The notes beneath the pieces were generated by a model. It did no database searches and had not been told where the DNA came from. It was given only the letters and a program-made list of their open reading frames with translations. Below, in pieces: positions 1 through 11,857 of a stretch of 64,000 bases of DNA (positions within the stretch are counted from its first letter, which is position 1; each line of letters opens with the position of its first letter). The translations under genes were made by a program, and so were the position numbers. Source of the DNA: Citricoccus zhacaiensis (GTDB taxonomy: Bacteria > Actinomycetota > Actinomycetes > Actinomycetales > Micrococcaceae); NCBI RefSeq assembly GCF_014645315.1, contig NZ_BMLQ01000005.1, positions 1 through 64,000 on the forward strand, read 5' to 3'.

Positions 1-13
1 TTAGCGTGAGTCA

Positions 14-73
14 CGAAGACCTCCGTGGTCAGGATGCGAGTGTGGTAACCCACATCCTGCCCGGAGGTCTTCG
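14..73. repeat. Long interrupted palindrome downstream of amino-acid importer operon
   Basis: A 12-base arm CGAAGACCTCCG (14-25) pairs perfectly with 62-73. Inside it CAGGATG (30-36) pairs with CATCCTG (53-59), and TGTGG (41-45) with CCACA (50-54), so the whole element can fold as one long hairpin. It lies about 40 bases beyond the stop of the leftward ABC operon and could be its terminator, although no clear T-tract follows. It could equally be the end of an insertion sequence or a MITE-like repeat, because the window starts right beside it. Function is unresolved; the pairing is seen directly. Confidence 0.7.
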
Positions 74-112
74 CCTTACCTCAGCCGTTCACAACCTCCC
101 GGGGAAGTACAC

Positions 113-898
<786 letters not shown>

Positions 899-907
899 CG
901 TGGCCTC

Positions 908-1771
908 TCAGACGCGCGTGCGGTTGGTGCGCGATTCGAACTTCCGCGCCAGCAGGGACAGGGGAACGGTGATGATCAGGTACATGACACCGGCCACGAG
1001 CACCGGGGTCAGGCCGGCGTCCAGGGCGGTGATGCCGTCCCGGCCGAACTTGGTGAGCTCGTACTCGTGCGCGGCCAGTCCCAGAACATAGACGAGGGAG
1101 GAGTCCTTGGTCAGCAGGATGACCTCGTTGGTCAGGGGCGGCAGCACCAGGCGGAAGGCCTGGGGGATGACAATCGTGACCATGGCGCGCCAGGCCGGCA
1201 TGCCCAGGGAGCGGGCGGCCTCCGCCTGTCCCTTCGGGACGGCCTGCAGACCGGCGCGCAGGGTCTCGGCGATGTAGGCCGAGGAGACCATGCCCAGGGA
1301 GGCCATCACCACGAGGGGGATGGGCCACTGGACGCCGAAGGCGAAGGGCACGCCGTAGCCGAAGGCGATGAAGACGAGCAGGGCGGGCAGGCCGCGGAAG
1401 AGCTCGATGTAGGCCGTCGCCAGCCAGCGGTACGGCGGGAAGGAGGAGAGCCGCATCAGGGCCAGCAGCGTACCGCCCAGCAGGCCGACCACGAACGAGG
1501 ACGCCGTGTAGAGCAGGGTGTTGCCCAGGCCCACCAGGATGATGTCCGGGAACAGCGGGCCGATCTCCGCGAAGTTGAAGACGGACTGGCCCAGGGTCGG
1601 CCAATCCATGACGGCTATGAGAACCACGATGGCCAGCACGAAGACGCCGGCCTGCAGGCCGAGTGAGAGCTGGCGGCGCCGCCGGTTGCTCATCGTTCGG
1701 CCCTTCTCCGGGCTGCTGCCCGGAGAGGGGTTGGGACCCGGCGCCGGGCCGGTGGTGTTGACGGTGCTCAC
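908..1771 (-). CDS. Polar amino-acid ABC transporter permease
   Basis: This 287-aa membrane permease of the HisM/GlnP family has a Pro/Gly-rich cytoplasmic N-terminus of about 35 residues, then about five to six membrane segments. The EAA loop that docks onto the ATPase is visible as EAARSLGMPAWRAMVTIVIPQAFR-like sequence near residues 185-205. Its start overlaps the stop of the binding-protein gene by 4 bases (ATGA), and 9 bases separate its stop from the ATPase start, so the three are translated from one message. Only one permease gene is present, so a homodimeric channel is likely (inference). Confidence 0.95.
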   Translation of the reverse strand: MSTVNTTGPAPGPNPSPGSSPEKGRTMSNRRRRQLSLGLQAGVFVLAIVVLIAVMDWPTLGQSVFNFAEIGPLFPDIILVGLGNTLLYTASSFVVGLLGGTLLALMRLSSFPPYRWLATAYIELFRGLPALLVFIAFGYGVPFAFGVQWPIPLVVMASLGMVSSAYIAETLRAGLQAVPKGQAEAARSLGMPAWRAMVTIVIPQAFRLVLPPLTNEVILLTKDSSLVYVLGLAAHEYELTKFGRDGITALDAGLTPVLVAGVMYLIITVPLSLLARKFESRTNRTRV

Positions 1772-2592
1772 TGATCGCCCTCCGTTGCTGCCTCGCCGAA
1801 CCAGCGAACGCGGGACTCGTCGAGGGTGCCGTCCTCTTCCATGCCCTGCAGCGACGCGTTCACGGCGGACAGCAGTTTCGCCTTGTCCGGGGCCACGGCC
1901 ACGCCGAGCTGCTCACCGGTGGGAAGCTCGGCAACCACCTCGTACTGGGGGTCGTCCTTGACGTTGTAGAGCACCACGGACTGGTTGCCGAGCACGGCCT
2001 CCACGGTGCCGGCCCGCAGGGCCTCCATCTGCATGCCGCCGTCCTCGAACTGGATCGGGGCCAATCCGTTCTCCTCGGCGAAGGTCTCGCCGGTGGTGGC
2101 GGCCTGGACGCCCACGCGTTTGCCCTGGGCCGATTCCAGGTCGGTGATGCCGGACCCCTCCTCGGCCACGAGCACCAGGTCGTCGTCCAGATAGGGGACG
2201 GAGAACGCCATGATCTGCTGCCGGGCCTCGGTGATGGAGATCGAGGAGGCGTTGATGTCGCAGCCGGTCAGTGAGGAGCCGGACTCGATGGCCTCGAAGG
2301 AGGAGTCCACCACGGAGAGGGGGACACCGAGGTCGTCGGCGATCCGCTGGACGATGTCGATGTCATACCCGACGAGGTCGTTGCCCTGCATGAACTCGAA
2401 GGGCGGGTACGGGATATCGGCACAGACGGTGAGCTGGCCGGGGTTGACCAGATCGAGGCTGTCGACCAGGGGCGAGGATTCGCCGGTCTCGGAACCACCG
2501 AGCTGCGGGCCGAGCACGGCACATCCGCTCAGGGCCAGTGAACCGGCTCCCAGGACGGCCACCAGGGCGAGTCGGGTGCGGGACGGGGTCAT
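1768..2592 (-). CDS. Amino-acid ABC transporter substrate-binding lipoprotein
   Basis: This 274-aa extracellular solute-binding protein (SBP_bac_3 family) is the substrate receptor of the importer. It has an N-terminal signal peptide ending in the lipobox LALSGC, so Cys24 should be lipidated and anchor it to the membrane. The mature part starts with a Ser/Gly linker and then shows family features such as PPFEFMQGNDLVGYDIDI and a central GKRVGVQAATTGETF segment. It is the first gene of the operon. The upstream gap (2593-2727) contains a TAGACT box on the minus strand and a 7-base inverted repeat (2615-2621 with 2628-2634) that could affect control. Substrate identity is unknown. Confidence 0.94.
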   Translation of the reverse strand: MTPSRTRLALVAVLGAGSLALSGCAVLGPQLGGSETGESSPLVDSLDLVNPGQLTVCADIPYPPFEFMQGNDLVGYDIDIVQRIADDLGVPLSVVDSSFEAIESGSSLTGCDINASSISITEARQQIMAFSVPYLDDDLVLVAEEGSGITDLESAQGKRVGVQAATTGETFAEENGLAPIQFEDGGMQMEALRAGTVEAVLGNQSVVLYNVKDDPQYEVVAELPTGEQLGVAVAPDKAKLLSAVNASLQGMEEDGTLDESRVRWFGEAATEGDQ

Positions 2593-2727
2593 GAAGGGTC
2601 TTCCGGTGCGGGGGGCCCTGCTGCGGTGCAGGGCGTCGAGACGGACAGTCTACCGGGAAGAGGTGAGGGCCACCGGGTGGTCCGGCGGGCAGCCTGCCGG
2701 GATGATGGGTGCCGCGCGCCACGGGGG

Positions 2728-3090
2728 TCAGTCCCCGTGGCTGCCCTCGTCCACCCCGGTCACGGTGGTCAGCAGGAAGACGCTGTCCTCCCGGGCCGTC
2801 ACTCCGTGGCGTTCCTTCGTGAGCTGGACGAGTTGGCCCTGCTCCAGGTGCAGATTCGCTCCGGATCCGGCCGTGACGTCCACCGCGCCGATCAGCACCT
2901 GCAGCGTGGCGGCGGGCGGCGCGTTGTGGTCCGCCAGTTGGGCCCCGGACTTCAGGGCGATGATCGACTGGCGCAGGTGGCCGTCCCGCAACAGCAGGTC
3001 ACCGTGCCGGCCGTGCGGGTTGTCCAGGGCGGCTTCCAGCGTGGTGCGGGTCAGCGCCGTCAGGTCGTGGGGTCCCGGCGAGTAGGTCAT
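2728..3090 (-). CDS. Small cupin-like protein
   Basis: This 120-aa protein resembles small single-domain cupins. The central part (about residues 45-110) reads as a beta-barrel: HNAPPAATLQVLIGAVDVTAG, then LHLEQGQLVQLTKERHGVTAREDSVFLLTTV. The usual first cupin motif G(X)5HXH is degenerate, with one clear His (LADHNAPPA), so metal binding is uncertain. It starts 24 bases after the stop of the upstream membrane-protein gene and is probably co-transcribed with it. No enzymatic role can be assigned. Confidence 0.8.
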   Translation of the reverse strand: MTYSPGPHDLTALTRTTLEAALDNPHGRHGDLLLRDGHLRQSIIALKSGAQLADHNAPPAATLQVLIGAVDVTAGSGANLHLEQGQLVQLTKERHGVTAREDSVFLLTTVTGVDEGSHGD

Positions 3091-3114
3091 GGTGTCACCG
3101 TAGCCCGCGCCGGC

Positions 3115-3609
3115 TCAGGCCACCACGGAGAGCACACCGTAGAAGAGCATCCCGAACACGGTGGAGTAGAGGACGATGGCCACGGCCTGCCAGGTGATGA
3201 CCCGCCCCTTGGTGATACCGAAGGAGGTCAACGCGGCGGCGGTGAAGTGGGTCGGCAGCAGGAAGGGGCCGAGCAGGGAGACGCCGGGGACGCCGTACTT
3301 GTCCAGCGCGCGGCGGACCTTCTGCTGCTTCTCCGAGGCCGGCTTCGGGGTCTTGCCGGCGGCGATCCGGCGGTTGATGATCGCGGCGCGGATCTTCTCG
3401 AAGGACAGGACGATCACCACCACGATCGCCACGTTGGCGAGGATGGCCACCGGGATGGCGAGCCAGGGCTCCATGCCGGCGATGATGCCGACGATGGCGG
3501 CGCCCTCGCCCTCGATATAGGGGATGAAGGCGGCGAGCACGACTCCGAGGAATCGCAGGGCGCTCGGCAGGGACTCGGTGAAGGACTGGATGTTGGCGAG
3601 GATGTCCAT
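3115..3609 (-). CDS. Small multidrug export-type membrane protein
   Basis: This 164-aa integral membrane protein looks like the small multi-drug export protein family (PF06695). It has about four hydrophobic segments. The first two surround an FIPYIEGEGAAIVGIIAG stretch typical of that family; a basic loop with FEKIRAAIINRR follows, and the C-terminal half ends in a helix near VLYSTVFGMLFYGVLSVVA. The family name is historical and transport has not been shown for most members, so the drug-export role is tentative. It is divergent from the histidine kinase gene, with which it shares a 184-base promoter region. Confidence 0.8.
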   Translation of the reverse strand: MDILANIQSFTESLPSALRFLGVVLAAFIPYIEGEGAAIVGIIAGMEPWLAIPVAILANVAIVVVIVLSFEKIRAAIINRRIAAGKTPKPASEKQQKVRRALDKYGVPGVSLLGPFLLPTHFTAAALTSFGITKGRVITWQAVAIVLYSTVFGMLFYGVLSVVA

Positions 3610-3762
3610 GGTGCTGCCTTTCGGTGCCGCGGCCGGTGTGACGGCCCCGATGCGGGTGGTCCGCTGTACTGCGGTTGGTGTGCTTCCAGCCTCGTCGGGC
3701 TGGCGGGTCAGCGGCAGTGTCCGGCTGTCACCTCTTCACGGGTGAGAGTCACCGCGCCGCCG

Positions 3763-3774
3763 TGACAGTTGTCA
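3763..3774. promoter_or_regulatory. Palindrome in the promoter region of the two-component operon
   Basis: A perfect TGACA-GT-TGTCA inverted repeat sits about 20 bases before the kinase start, just upstream of a TACTGT box (3781-3786). It may be an autoregulatory response-regulator site, but nothing in the sequence proves this. Confidence 0.4.
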
Positions 3775-3793
3775 TCGGCCTACTGTGGGAACC

Positions 3794-5161
3794 GTGAGCA
3801 CGCCAGAACCGTCCGCGAGCCGACGCTCGGGGCAATTCCCCTCGACGGCGCCCGGCCGTCCCGCCCGCGGAGTCCGGGCCACCTGGTGGTACACCTACTC
3901 CTCGATGGCCTTCTTTGCCCTGTTCATGGCCTTCATCACGGCGTCCATGCTGCTGTACTTCCACCGTGAGGCCGGCGGGCAGACCTGGTGGCCGGTGGTC
4001 ACCGCCGCCATCCTGACGTGGGTGGCCGGACTCACCCAGGTCTACGTCACCTGGCTGGTGCGGGCGGGCATGGGGGCGGGCTGGCCCCGCCCGTGGGCCA
4101 CCGCGCTCCTGGTGGCGCCCGCGGCGCTGGTGTGGGTGCTGACGCTCTGGATGCCGGGCGGAGGGTTCCCCGGGGCGATCCCGCTGTGGCTGGCCGCCAA
4201 CGTCCTGTCCATCCTGGTCCACGGCGTGACCCGGAGGCTGGTCCTCGCCGCCGGGGTCGTCCTGTTCGCGGGCCACTGGTGGGCCGGTGCCCACCTCACG
4301 GGGGTGGTGGTACCCGCCGGGGAGGCCGCGCGGCAGATGCCACCGTTGGTCTTCTTCGTGATCTTCGTCCCGGTGGTCTTCCTCTTCTCCGCCTGGTGGT
4401 GGAACATCGTGGTCCAGCTTGACGTGGCCCGCCGGGATGCCGCCCAGCTGGCGGTGGCCAGGGAGCGGCTCCGGTTCGCCTCGGACCTGCACGACATCCA
4501 GGGACACCACCTGCAGGTCATCGCCCTCAAAGCCGAATTGGCGGAGCGACTGATGGGCGCTGGGAAGCCCGACGCCGCGGCGGAGAACATCCACGAGGTC
4601 CGGACGATTGCGCGCACCGCCCTGGAGGAGACGCGCTCGCTGGTGCGCAACCTGCGTGAGGTCTCCCTTGAGGAGGAGATCGCCAACGCCAAGGACGTCC
4701 TCGAGGCATCCAGCGCCACCGTCACCGTCCGGGGGATCCTCGTGGAGGATCCTGCTGCGCGCACCCTGTTCGGCCTGGCCGTCCGTGAGGGCGCCACCAA
4801 CATCCTGCGCCATGCCGCCTCCGCCACGAAGGTGTCCATCACCCTGGAGGCCGTCGACGACGGTCTGCGGCTGGCCATGGTGAACGACGGCGTCGAGGCG
4901 CCCGCCGGTCACGACGGCAACGAAGGCAACCACGTCAACGATGGCGCCGGGGCACCCGGCGGCCACGGGGTACGCGGGGTGGGCGGGCCGGCGTCGGGCA
5001 CGGGGTTGTCCGGACTGAACCGACGGTTCGCCTCCTCCGGGGGGTCGGTGACCGGCCGGTACTGCGACGGCGCCTTCGTCCTCGAGGCCCGGTTGCCCGC
5101 AGTGCCGGGCCGGGTCACTGAAGAATCCTCCACCGTCCAACCGAAGGAGCCGACCCCATGA
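3794..5161 (+). CDS. DesK-type sensor histidine kinase
   Basis: This membrane histidine kinase of the HisKA_3/DesK group has 455 aa. The first 210 residues hold about five or six membrane segments with little extracellular loop, suggesting it senses the membrane itself. The phospho-acceptor His lies in a DLHDIQGHHLQ motif; dimerisation helices follow, then an ATPase domain with the N-box VREGATNILRHA and a G-box GTGLSGLNRRF. A Gly/Asn/His-rich low-complexity insertion separates the last two. I chose GTG 3794 because a TACTGT box ends 7 bases before it (leaderless); GTG 3785 would add three residues. The response regulator gene overlaps its stop by 4 bases. Confidence 0.92.
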   Translation: MSTPEPSASRRSGQFPSTAPGRPARGVRATWWYTYSSMAFFALFMAFITASMLLYFHREAGGQTWWPVVTAAILTWVAGLTQVYVTWLVRAGMGAGWPRPWATALLVAPAALVWVLTLWMPGGGFPGAIPLWLAANVLSILVHGVTRRLVLAAGVVLFAGHWWAGAHLTGVVVPAGEAARQMPPLVFFVIFVPVVFLFSAWWWNIVVQLDVARRDAAQLAVARERLRFASDLHDIQGHHLQVIALKAELAERLMGAGKPDAAAENIHEVRTIARTALEETRSLVRNLREVSLEEEIANAKDVLEASSATVTVRGILVEDPAARTLFGLAVREGATNILRHAASATKVSITLEAVDDGLRLAMVNDGVEAPAGHDGNEGNHVNDGAGAPGGHGVRGVGGPASGTGLSGLNRRFASSGGSVTGRYCDGAFVLEARLPAVPGRVTEESSTVQPKEPTP

Positions 5162-5760
5162 TCCGCTTGCTGATCGCCGATGACGAGGTGCTGATCCGCG
5201 GCGCGCTCGAGACCCTGCTGGGCCTGGAGGAGGACTTCGAGGTGGTGGCCGGCGTGGACAACGGGATCCAGGCTGTGGCCGCCGCCCGGGACCTGGCGCC
5301 GGATGTCTGCCTGCTGGACCTGGAGATGCCGGAGATGGACGGTGTGGAGGCCGCCGGGCAGATCCTGCGGCAGGTGGCCACGAAGGTCATCATCGTGACC
5401 CGGCACGCCCGGCCCGGGGTGCTGCGGCGGGCCCTGAGCGAGAAGGTGTCCGGCTTCGTGCCGAAATCCACGCCGGCCGAGGAGCTGGCCAAGGTGATCC
5501 GGGACGTGGCCGCCGGCAAGCGGTATGTGGACCCGGACATCGCCGCCACGGCCCTCGGCGGGGAGCGGAGCCCCCTGACGGACCGGGAGCTGGACGTGCT
5601 GCGGGCCGGCCGGGATGCGGCCACTGTGCAGCAGATCGCCGAGCGGCTGCACCTGGCGCCGGGCACGGTGCGCAACTACCTGTCCTCGGCCATGGGCAAG
5701 CTCGGGGTGGGGACCCGGCGGGAGGCCTCGCAGATGGCCTGGGAGCAGGGCTGGATCTAG
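5158..5760 (+). CDS. NarL/DesR-family response regulator
   Basis: This 200-aa DNA-binding response regulator has an N-terminal receiver domain with the acidic pair in IADDE, the phospho-acceptor Asp54 in CLLDLEMPEMDG and the conserved Lys103 in VPKS. The C-terminal LuxR-type helix-turn-helix starts at LTDRELDVLR. It begins inside the end of the kinase gene (ATGA overlap), so the two form a standard pair. In Bacillus, DesKR controls a fatty-acid desaturase. No desaturase lies here, so the target is unknown. Its TAG stop overlaps the stop of the convergent BrkB-like gene. Confidence 0.94.
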   Translation: MIRLLIADDEVLIRGALETLLGLEEDFEVVAGVDNGIQAVAAARDLAPDVCLLDLEMPEMDGVEAAGQILRQVATKVIIVTRHARPGVLRRALSEKVSGFVPKSTPAEELAKVIRDVAAGKRYVDPDIAATALGGERSPLTDRELDVLRAGRDAATVQQIAERLHLAPGTVRNYLSSAMGKLGVGTRREASQMAWEQGWI

Positions 5761-6884
5761 CCGGCGTCGTAGGGTGCGCCGGTGGAGATCTCGCGGTCCA
5801 CGGCGTCGATGGACCACAGGGTGTCGGCCTCGGCGACCCAGGGACTCCTGGACAGTGTGACCGGTTCGCCGGTGCGGACGGACTCGGCCACGGCCCGGGC
5901 GGTCGTGCGGGCCTTGGCGGCGTCCTCGTCGAGGAATTCCAGCACCCCGGTGTGCCGGGTCCGCAGCTGCAGGGTCTCCGCGGCCGGCAGCCCGGCGGCC
6001 AGCTGGCGGCCGCGCAACAGCTCGGCGTCGAAAGCGGCGCCGGCCACGAGGACGATGAAGCCCAGCCACACCACCACCAGGAGGACGACGAGGCTGTTCA
6101 GGGTGCCGAGGATTTCGTCGAAGGGTCCGGACAGGTCAGCGAGCCAGCCGAGCACGATGGTCATGGCGAACAGGACGAGCACGGCGGTGAGCCCACCCCA
6201 GGACAACCAGCGGAAGCGGGGCTGCACCACGTTGGGGCCGCGGTGGTAGGCGAGAGTGACGGCCAACACCAGAACGGCCAGGATGACCGGCCACTTCAGG
6301 GCGTTCCAGGTGGCGACCGTGGCTGTCGTGAGGCCGAGGACGCTGCCCAGCCGTTCGGAGAGCCCGCCGCCGATCAGCACAAGCAGCAGGACCGCGATCA
6401 TGGCGATCATCAGCACGAGGGTCTCGACGAAGATCACCGCGCGGAACCACAGGAACTGCCGGCCTTCACGGGTGTCGTGGATGCGGTGCATCGCCCGGTG
6501 GAAGGACGCCAGGGCGTTCGAGGCGGCGATGATGGAGCCGATCAGGCCGAGGACGAGGCCGACCACCCCGCCCGAGGTGTTGGCCAGAGCCAGCAGGGCC
6601 GACGTGACGACGTTCGGGTCCACGCCCGGCATGAGCTCATGCACCAGTTCGGCGCCCGTGAACACGGTCTCGTCCTCGAGCCCCAGTAAGGACACGATCG
6701 AGACCATCGAGATCGCCGCCGGCACCGTGGAAAGCAGCGTGTAGAAGGTCATGGAACCGGCCACGTCCCACACCTGGATGTCCACCAGTTTCATGATGGT
6801 CCGGCGGATCACGTGGAACAGGGTCACCCGGGGCCGCAGGTAGGTATGCGCCGGTGCCGGACGGCGGAGCAGTCGGCGGGGCAT
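5757..6884 (-). CDS. YihY/BrkB-family inner-membrane protein
   Basis: This 375-aa protein of the YihY/virulence-factor BrkB family has about six membrane segments. The family-typical first segment is near residues 40-65 (WDVAGSMTFYTLLSTVPAAISMVSI), followed by regions rich in GLVLGLIGSIIAASNALASFHRAMHRIHD. The frame stays open further upstream to 7520, but that part runs antisense to the lipoprotein gene and has no homology-like character, so I place the start at ATG 6884 (MPRRLL). The old link to ribonuclease BN is wrong for this family, and the molecular role remains unclear. Stop codons of this gene and the response regulator overlap. Confidence 0.9.
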   Translation of the reverse strand: MPRRLLRRPAPAHTYLRPRVTLFHVIRRTIMKLVDIQVWDVAGSMTFYTLLSTVPAAISMVSIVSLLGLEDETVFTGAELVHELMPGVDPNVVTSALLALANTSGGVVGLVLGLIGSIIAASNALASFHRAMHRIHDTREGRQFLWFRAVIFVETLVLMIAMIAVLLLVLIGGGLSERLGSVLGLTTATVATWNALKWPVILAVLVLAVTLAYHRGPNVVQPRFRWLSWGGLTAVLVLFAMTIVLGWLADLSGPFDEILGTLNSLVVLLVVVWLGFIVLVAGAAFDAELLRGRQLAAGLPAAETLQLRTRHTGVLEFLDEDAAKARTTARAVAESVRTGEPVTLSRSPWVAEADTLWSIDAVDREISTGAPYDAG

Positions 6885-6999
6885 GCTACCGAGGGTACCC
6901 CCGGGCGTCCGGCCACGGCCGCACGCACCTGTCTCGGGCCAGCCAGCGGACGGTGGGAGGATGGAGACCTCACCACACATCGCATCATCGAGGGAAAAC

Positions 7000-7908
7000 A
7001 TGACCACTGACCTGCACCGACGCCGACCGAGAACCTCCACGCCGACTGCCGCCCGAGACTCTTTCGGCACCGAACCCCGGACCGCTTCCCGGGCCATGAG
7101 CACCGGCCTGCCCCTGCGGGCCGCCGGACTGCTGGCGGCGTCCACGCTGGTGCTGACCGGTTGCGTCTCGATCAACGTGGACGGCAAGGCCTCCGAGTCT
7201 CCGGTCTCGTCCAGCTCCGCGCCCAGTGCCGGCTCGCCCACGTCGTCGGCGGATGCAGCCTCCGAGTCGGCAACCGACGGCGCCGGAGCCACCGGAGATG
7301 CCGGAAACACTGCCGGGGCCGCGGACGAGGGTTTCGTGGCACTCACCCTCCCCGAGCAGGACTTTCCCGTGGGGACCGTCCTCTCGAAGGAGGAGTCCCT
7401 GGTGGCCGGAGCCCCGTTCACCATGAACCTCAACCTGACCGGGTTCACCCCCGAGGGCGAGTGCGCGGTGCTCCTGGACGGGATCAACGCCTTCGAGACC
7501 CAGGCCGTCCAGGGGGCCACCTCCGTCTACGAGACCGACCTGGGGACGGTCAACACCACCGGTTCGGCAGCGCCGAGCGTCCAGCTGCTGGTGGCGCAGA
7601 CTGCCGAGCCGATGGAGATTATGGGTATCTACTCCGAACTGCCCACTGCCTGCGGAACCCTGGAGAGTGACGAACAGGCCGGAGCCACTGCCACCTTCGA
7701 GCAATTGGGCGGCCTGGATGCCACCTACCTCACGATCTCGGACGGTCAGGGCGGGGAGTCGACGCTGGTGGCCGGCGGCCGCTCCCTGGGTGACCACCAC
7801 GTCTACGGTGTGCTCAGCGGTGTGTCGCGAGGGGACGCCGAGGCCATCCTGCAAGCCCAGGTCGATCACGTGGAAGCCGTGCTGCAGGACGCTGGCGCCA
7901 CGGTCTGA
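7000..7908 (+). CDS. Predicted lipoprotein of unknown function
   Basis: This 302-aa secreted lipoprotein has a lipobox LVLTGC (Cys55) followed by a Ser/Ala/Gly/Asp linker of about 60 residues and a globular domain from about residue 105 (FVALTLPEQDFPVGTVLSKEE). ATG 7000 has an AGGGA ribosome site. The in-frame ATG 7096 would give a more typical signal peptide, with the lipid Cys at position 23, but lacks a ribosome site. The N-terminal 32 residues are rich in Arg and Thr and odd for a lipoprotein signal. The domain resembles other actinobacterial surface proteins only in general style, so I assign no function. Confidence 0.82.
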   Translation: MTTDLHRRRPRTSTPTAARDSFGTEPRTASRAMSTGLPLRAAGLLAASTLVLTGCVSINVDGKASESPVSSSSAPSAGSPTSSADAASESATDGAGATGDAGNTAGAADEGFVALTLPEQDFPVGTVLSKEESLVAGAPFTMNLNLTGFTPEGECAVLLDGINAFETQAVQGATSVYETDLGTVNTTGSAAPSVQLLVAQTAEPMEIMGIYSELPTACGTLESDEQAGATATFEQLGGLDATYLTISDGQGGESTLVAGGRSLGDHHVYGVLSGVSRGDAEAILQAQVDHVEAVLQDAGATV

Positions 7909-8005
7909 GTCGGGTCGAATCGGCGATGGACCGGGATGCATGACGCGGGGCAGATGAGGGGCATAAGAAGGGGAAAAGTGGGGGAATAGCGGGTATCAGA
8001 ACCGG

Positions 8006-8026
8006 GTTGAGTTAAGTACACTCAAC
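8006..8026. promoter_or_regulatory. HAIR operator (HspR-type) upstream of clpB
   Basis: GTTGAGT-N7-ACTCAAC is a perfect inverted repeat matching the HspR-associated inverted repeat CTTGAGT-N7-ACTCAAG at all core positions. HspR represses dnaK and clpB in Streptomyces and mycobacteria until heat stress. A further direct half-site TTTGAGT starts at 8027. HspR itself is not in this window. Confidence 0.9.
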
Positions 8027-8035
8027 TTTGAGTAT
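8007..8035 (+). promoter_or_regulatory. clpB promoter embedded in the HAIR element
   Basis: TTGAGT (8007-8012), the left half of the operator, doubles as a -35 box. A 17-base spacer separates it from a GAGTAT -10-like box (8030-8035). A repressor on the operator would cover the -35 and spacer. Box assignment is by inspection only. Confidence 0.6.
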
Positions 8036-8106
8036 CGACCCGAATCACAGACCCGTTTCACCGTCAGACGCCCCGCATGTCATGAGCGGCGGCAGAAAGG
8101 ACCAGC

Positions 8107-10743
<2,637 letters not shown>

Positions 10744-10749
10744 CGTCAG

Positions 10750-11481
10750 CTAACCATCCACGTGGTCTGTCCAGTCCTCCAGGACGGGCTCCGCCACGAG
10801 GGAGGCGTTCAGGGTCCCGTCATGGGCCACTGCGAGGCAGTCCACGCGGCGGTCGCCCTCGTCCCACGTGCCCTGGGTGGGGTGGGAGATCTCGACGATG
10901 ACCTGGGCGTTCGGAGCGCTGTCCAGTTCGATCGTGGCGCAGAAGCGCTCGGCGGCCGCCTGCATGTCCTCGGGGAAGGCGCGGCCGGTGGGCCAGAGCT
11001 TGCGGCCGATCAGCTGGGCCTCGTGATCGCGGTTGCACTCCACCACGGTGGAGGGTTCGCCCACCGACTCGAAGTCTGTCAGACAGTCGCCGGGCACGAT
11101 CTGGGCTGGGGGCACCTCGCGGGCCACGATTCCGTCCAACCCGGGTTCGGCGTTGCGGGACACGGTCGGCCCGGGCTCGAAAGTCTCACCGGACGGGCCG
11201 TTCTGTGCAGAGTTCAGCAGCGGCCAGAGGACAAACACGGCCAGGGCCACCACCAAGGCGCCGATGGCGATCCACCAGCCGCGCTGCCGCCGGGGCTGGG
11301 GCGCCGGGGTGGTCTCCGGCTGACGGGGCGGCAGGTAGGGGACGTAGCGATCGCCGGAGCCGGCGGCCTCGGCCGTCTCAGGGGCCTCCGGCGACTCCGA
11401 GGTCTCTGTTGTGTCGGTGGGTTCGGGGGCGTCAGGGGTTGACTCGTCGCCGGACCCGTCCGGGCGTGTGTCCATGGTCAT
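10750..11481 (-). CDS. Septum-formation-like membrane protein
   Basis: This 243-aa single-pass protein has an acidic Thr/Glu/Pro-rich cytoplasmic N-terminus (1-65), one membrane helix (about 70-92, WWIAIGALVVALAVFVLWPL) and an exported domain. That domain shows the pattern of the actinobacterial septum-formation family (PF13845): VPPAQIVPGDCLTDF, VVECNRDHEAQLIG, and a later FCATIEL and VDCLAVAHDG, with four Cys that could form two disulfides. The family name comes from a Streptomyces gene and the biochemical role is unknown. A second in-frame ATG two codons in is possible. Confidence 0.82.
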   Translation of the reverse strand: MTMDTRPDGSGDESTPDAPEPTDTTETSESPEAPETAEAAGSGDRYVPYLPPRQPETTPAPQPRRQRGWWIAIGALVVALAVFVLWPLLNSAQNGPSGETFEPGPTVSRNAEPGLDGIVAREVPPAQIVPGDCLTDFESVGEPSTVVECNRDHEAQLIGRKLWPTGRAFPEDMQAAAERFCATIELDSAPNAQVIVEISHPTQGTWDEGDRRVDCLAVAHDGTLNASLVAEPVLEDWTDHVDG

Positions 11482-11636
11482 GGTCCTTTCGGTGCCGTCA
11501 CGCTGGCAGGCGGCTCCAAGGGGTGCTGAAACATGTTAACCTAGTGTCCACGAACCATCATGATCAGTGCATACTCCGGACCAGCCCTGCCTAGGGGCTG
11601 ACAGCACGGGGACGGACAACAAAGGGGGTCACGCTC

Positions 11637-11849
11637 ATGGGGCGCGGCCGTCAAAAGGCAAAAGCAACCAAGCAGGCCCGGGACATGAAGTATTTCTCCC
11701 CGGCCACTGATTTGTCGGCACTGGAGCGTGAGCTGGCCGGCAACAGCGGTTCCAGCCATGACGATGACCAGTACATCGACTACGCGGACAAGTACGCGGA
11801 CTACGTGAAGGATGCCGAGGAGGACGACGATCCCCGCACGCAGGGTTGA
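11637..11849 (+). CDS. DUF3073 family protein
   Basis: This 70-aa protein is a very conserved actinobacterial small protein of unknown function (DUF3073). It has a basic start (MGRGRQKAKATKQARDMKYF) followed by an acidic, Tyr-rich half (QYIDYADKYADYVKDAEEDDD). The basic-then-acidic layout suggests nucleic-acid contact, but this is not established. It is followed at once by the sirtuin gene, with 8 bases between its stop and the chosen sirtuin ATG, so they may be co-transcribed. Confidence 0.92.
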   Translation: MGRGRQKAKATKQARDMKYFSPATDLSALERELAGNSGSSHDDDQYIDYADKYADYVKDAEEDDDPRTQG

Positions 11850-11857
11850 TCGTCGCC

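Noticed and set aside
6885-7520. Upstream extension of the BrkB-like gene
   Set aside because: It runs antisense to the lipoprotein gene and lacks membrane character; the family start is at 6884.
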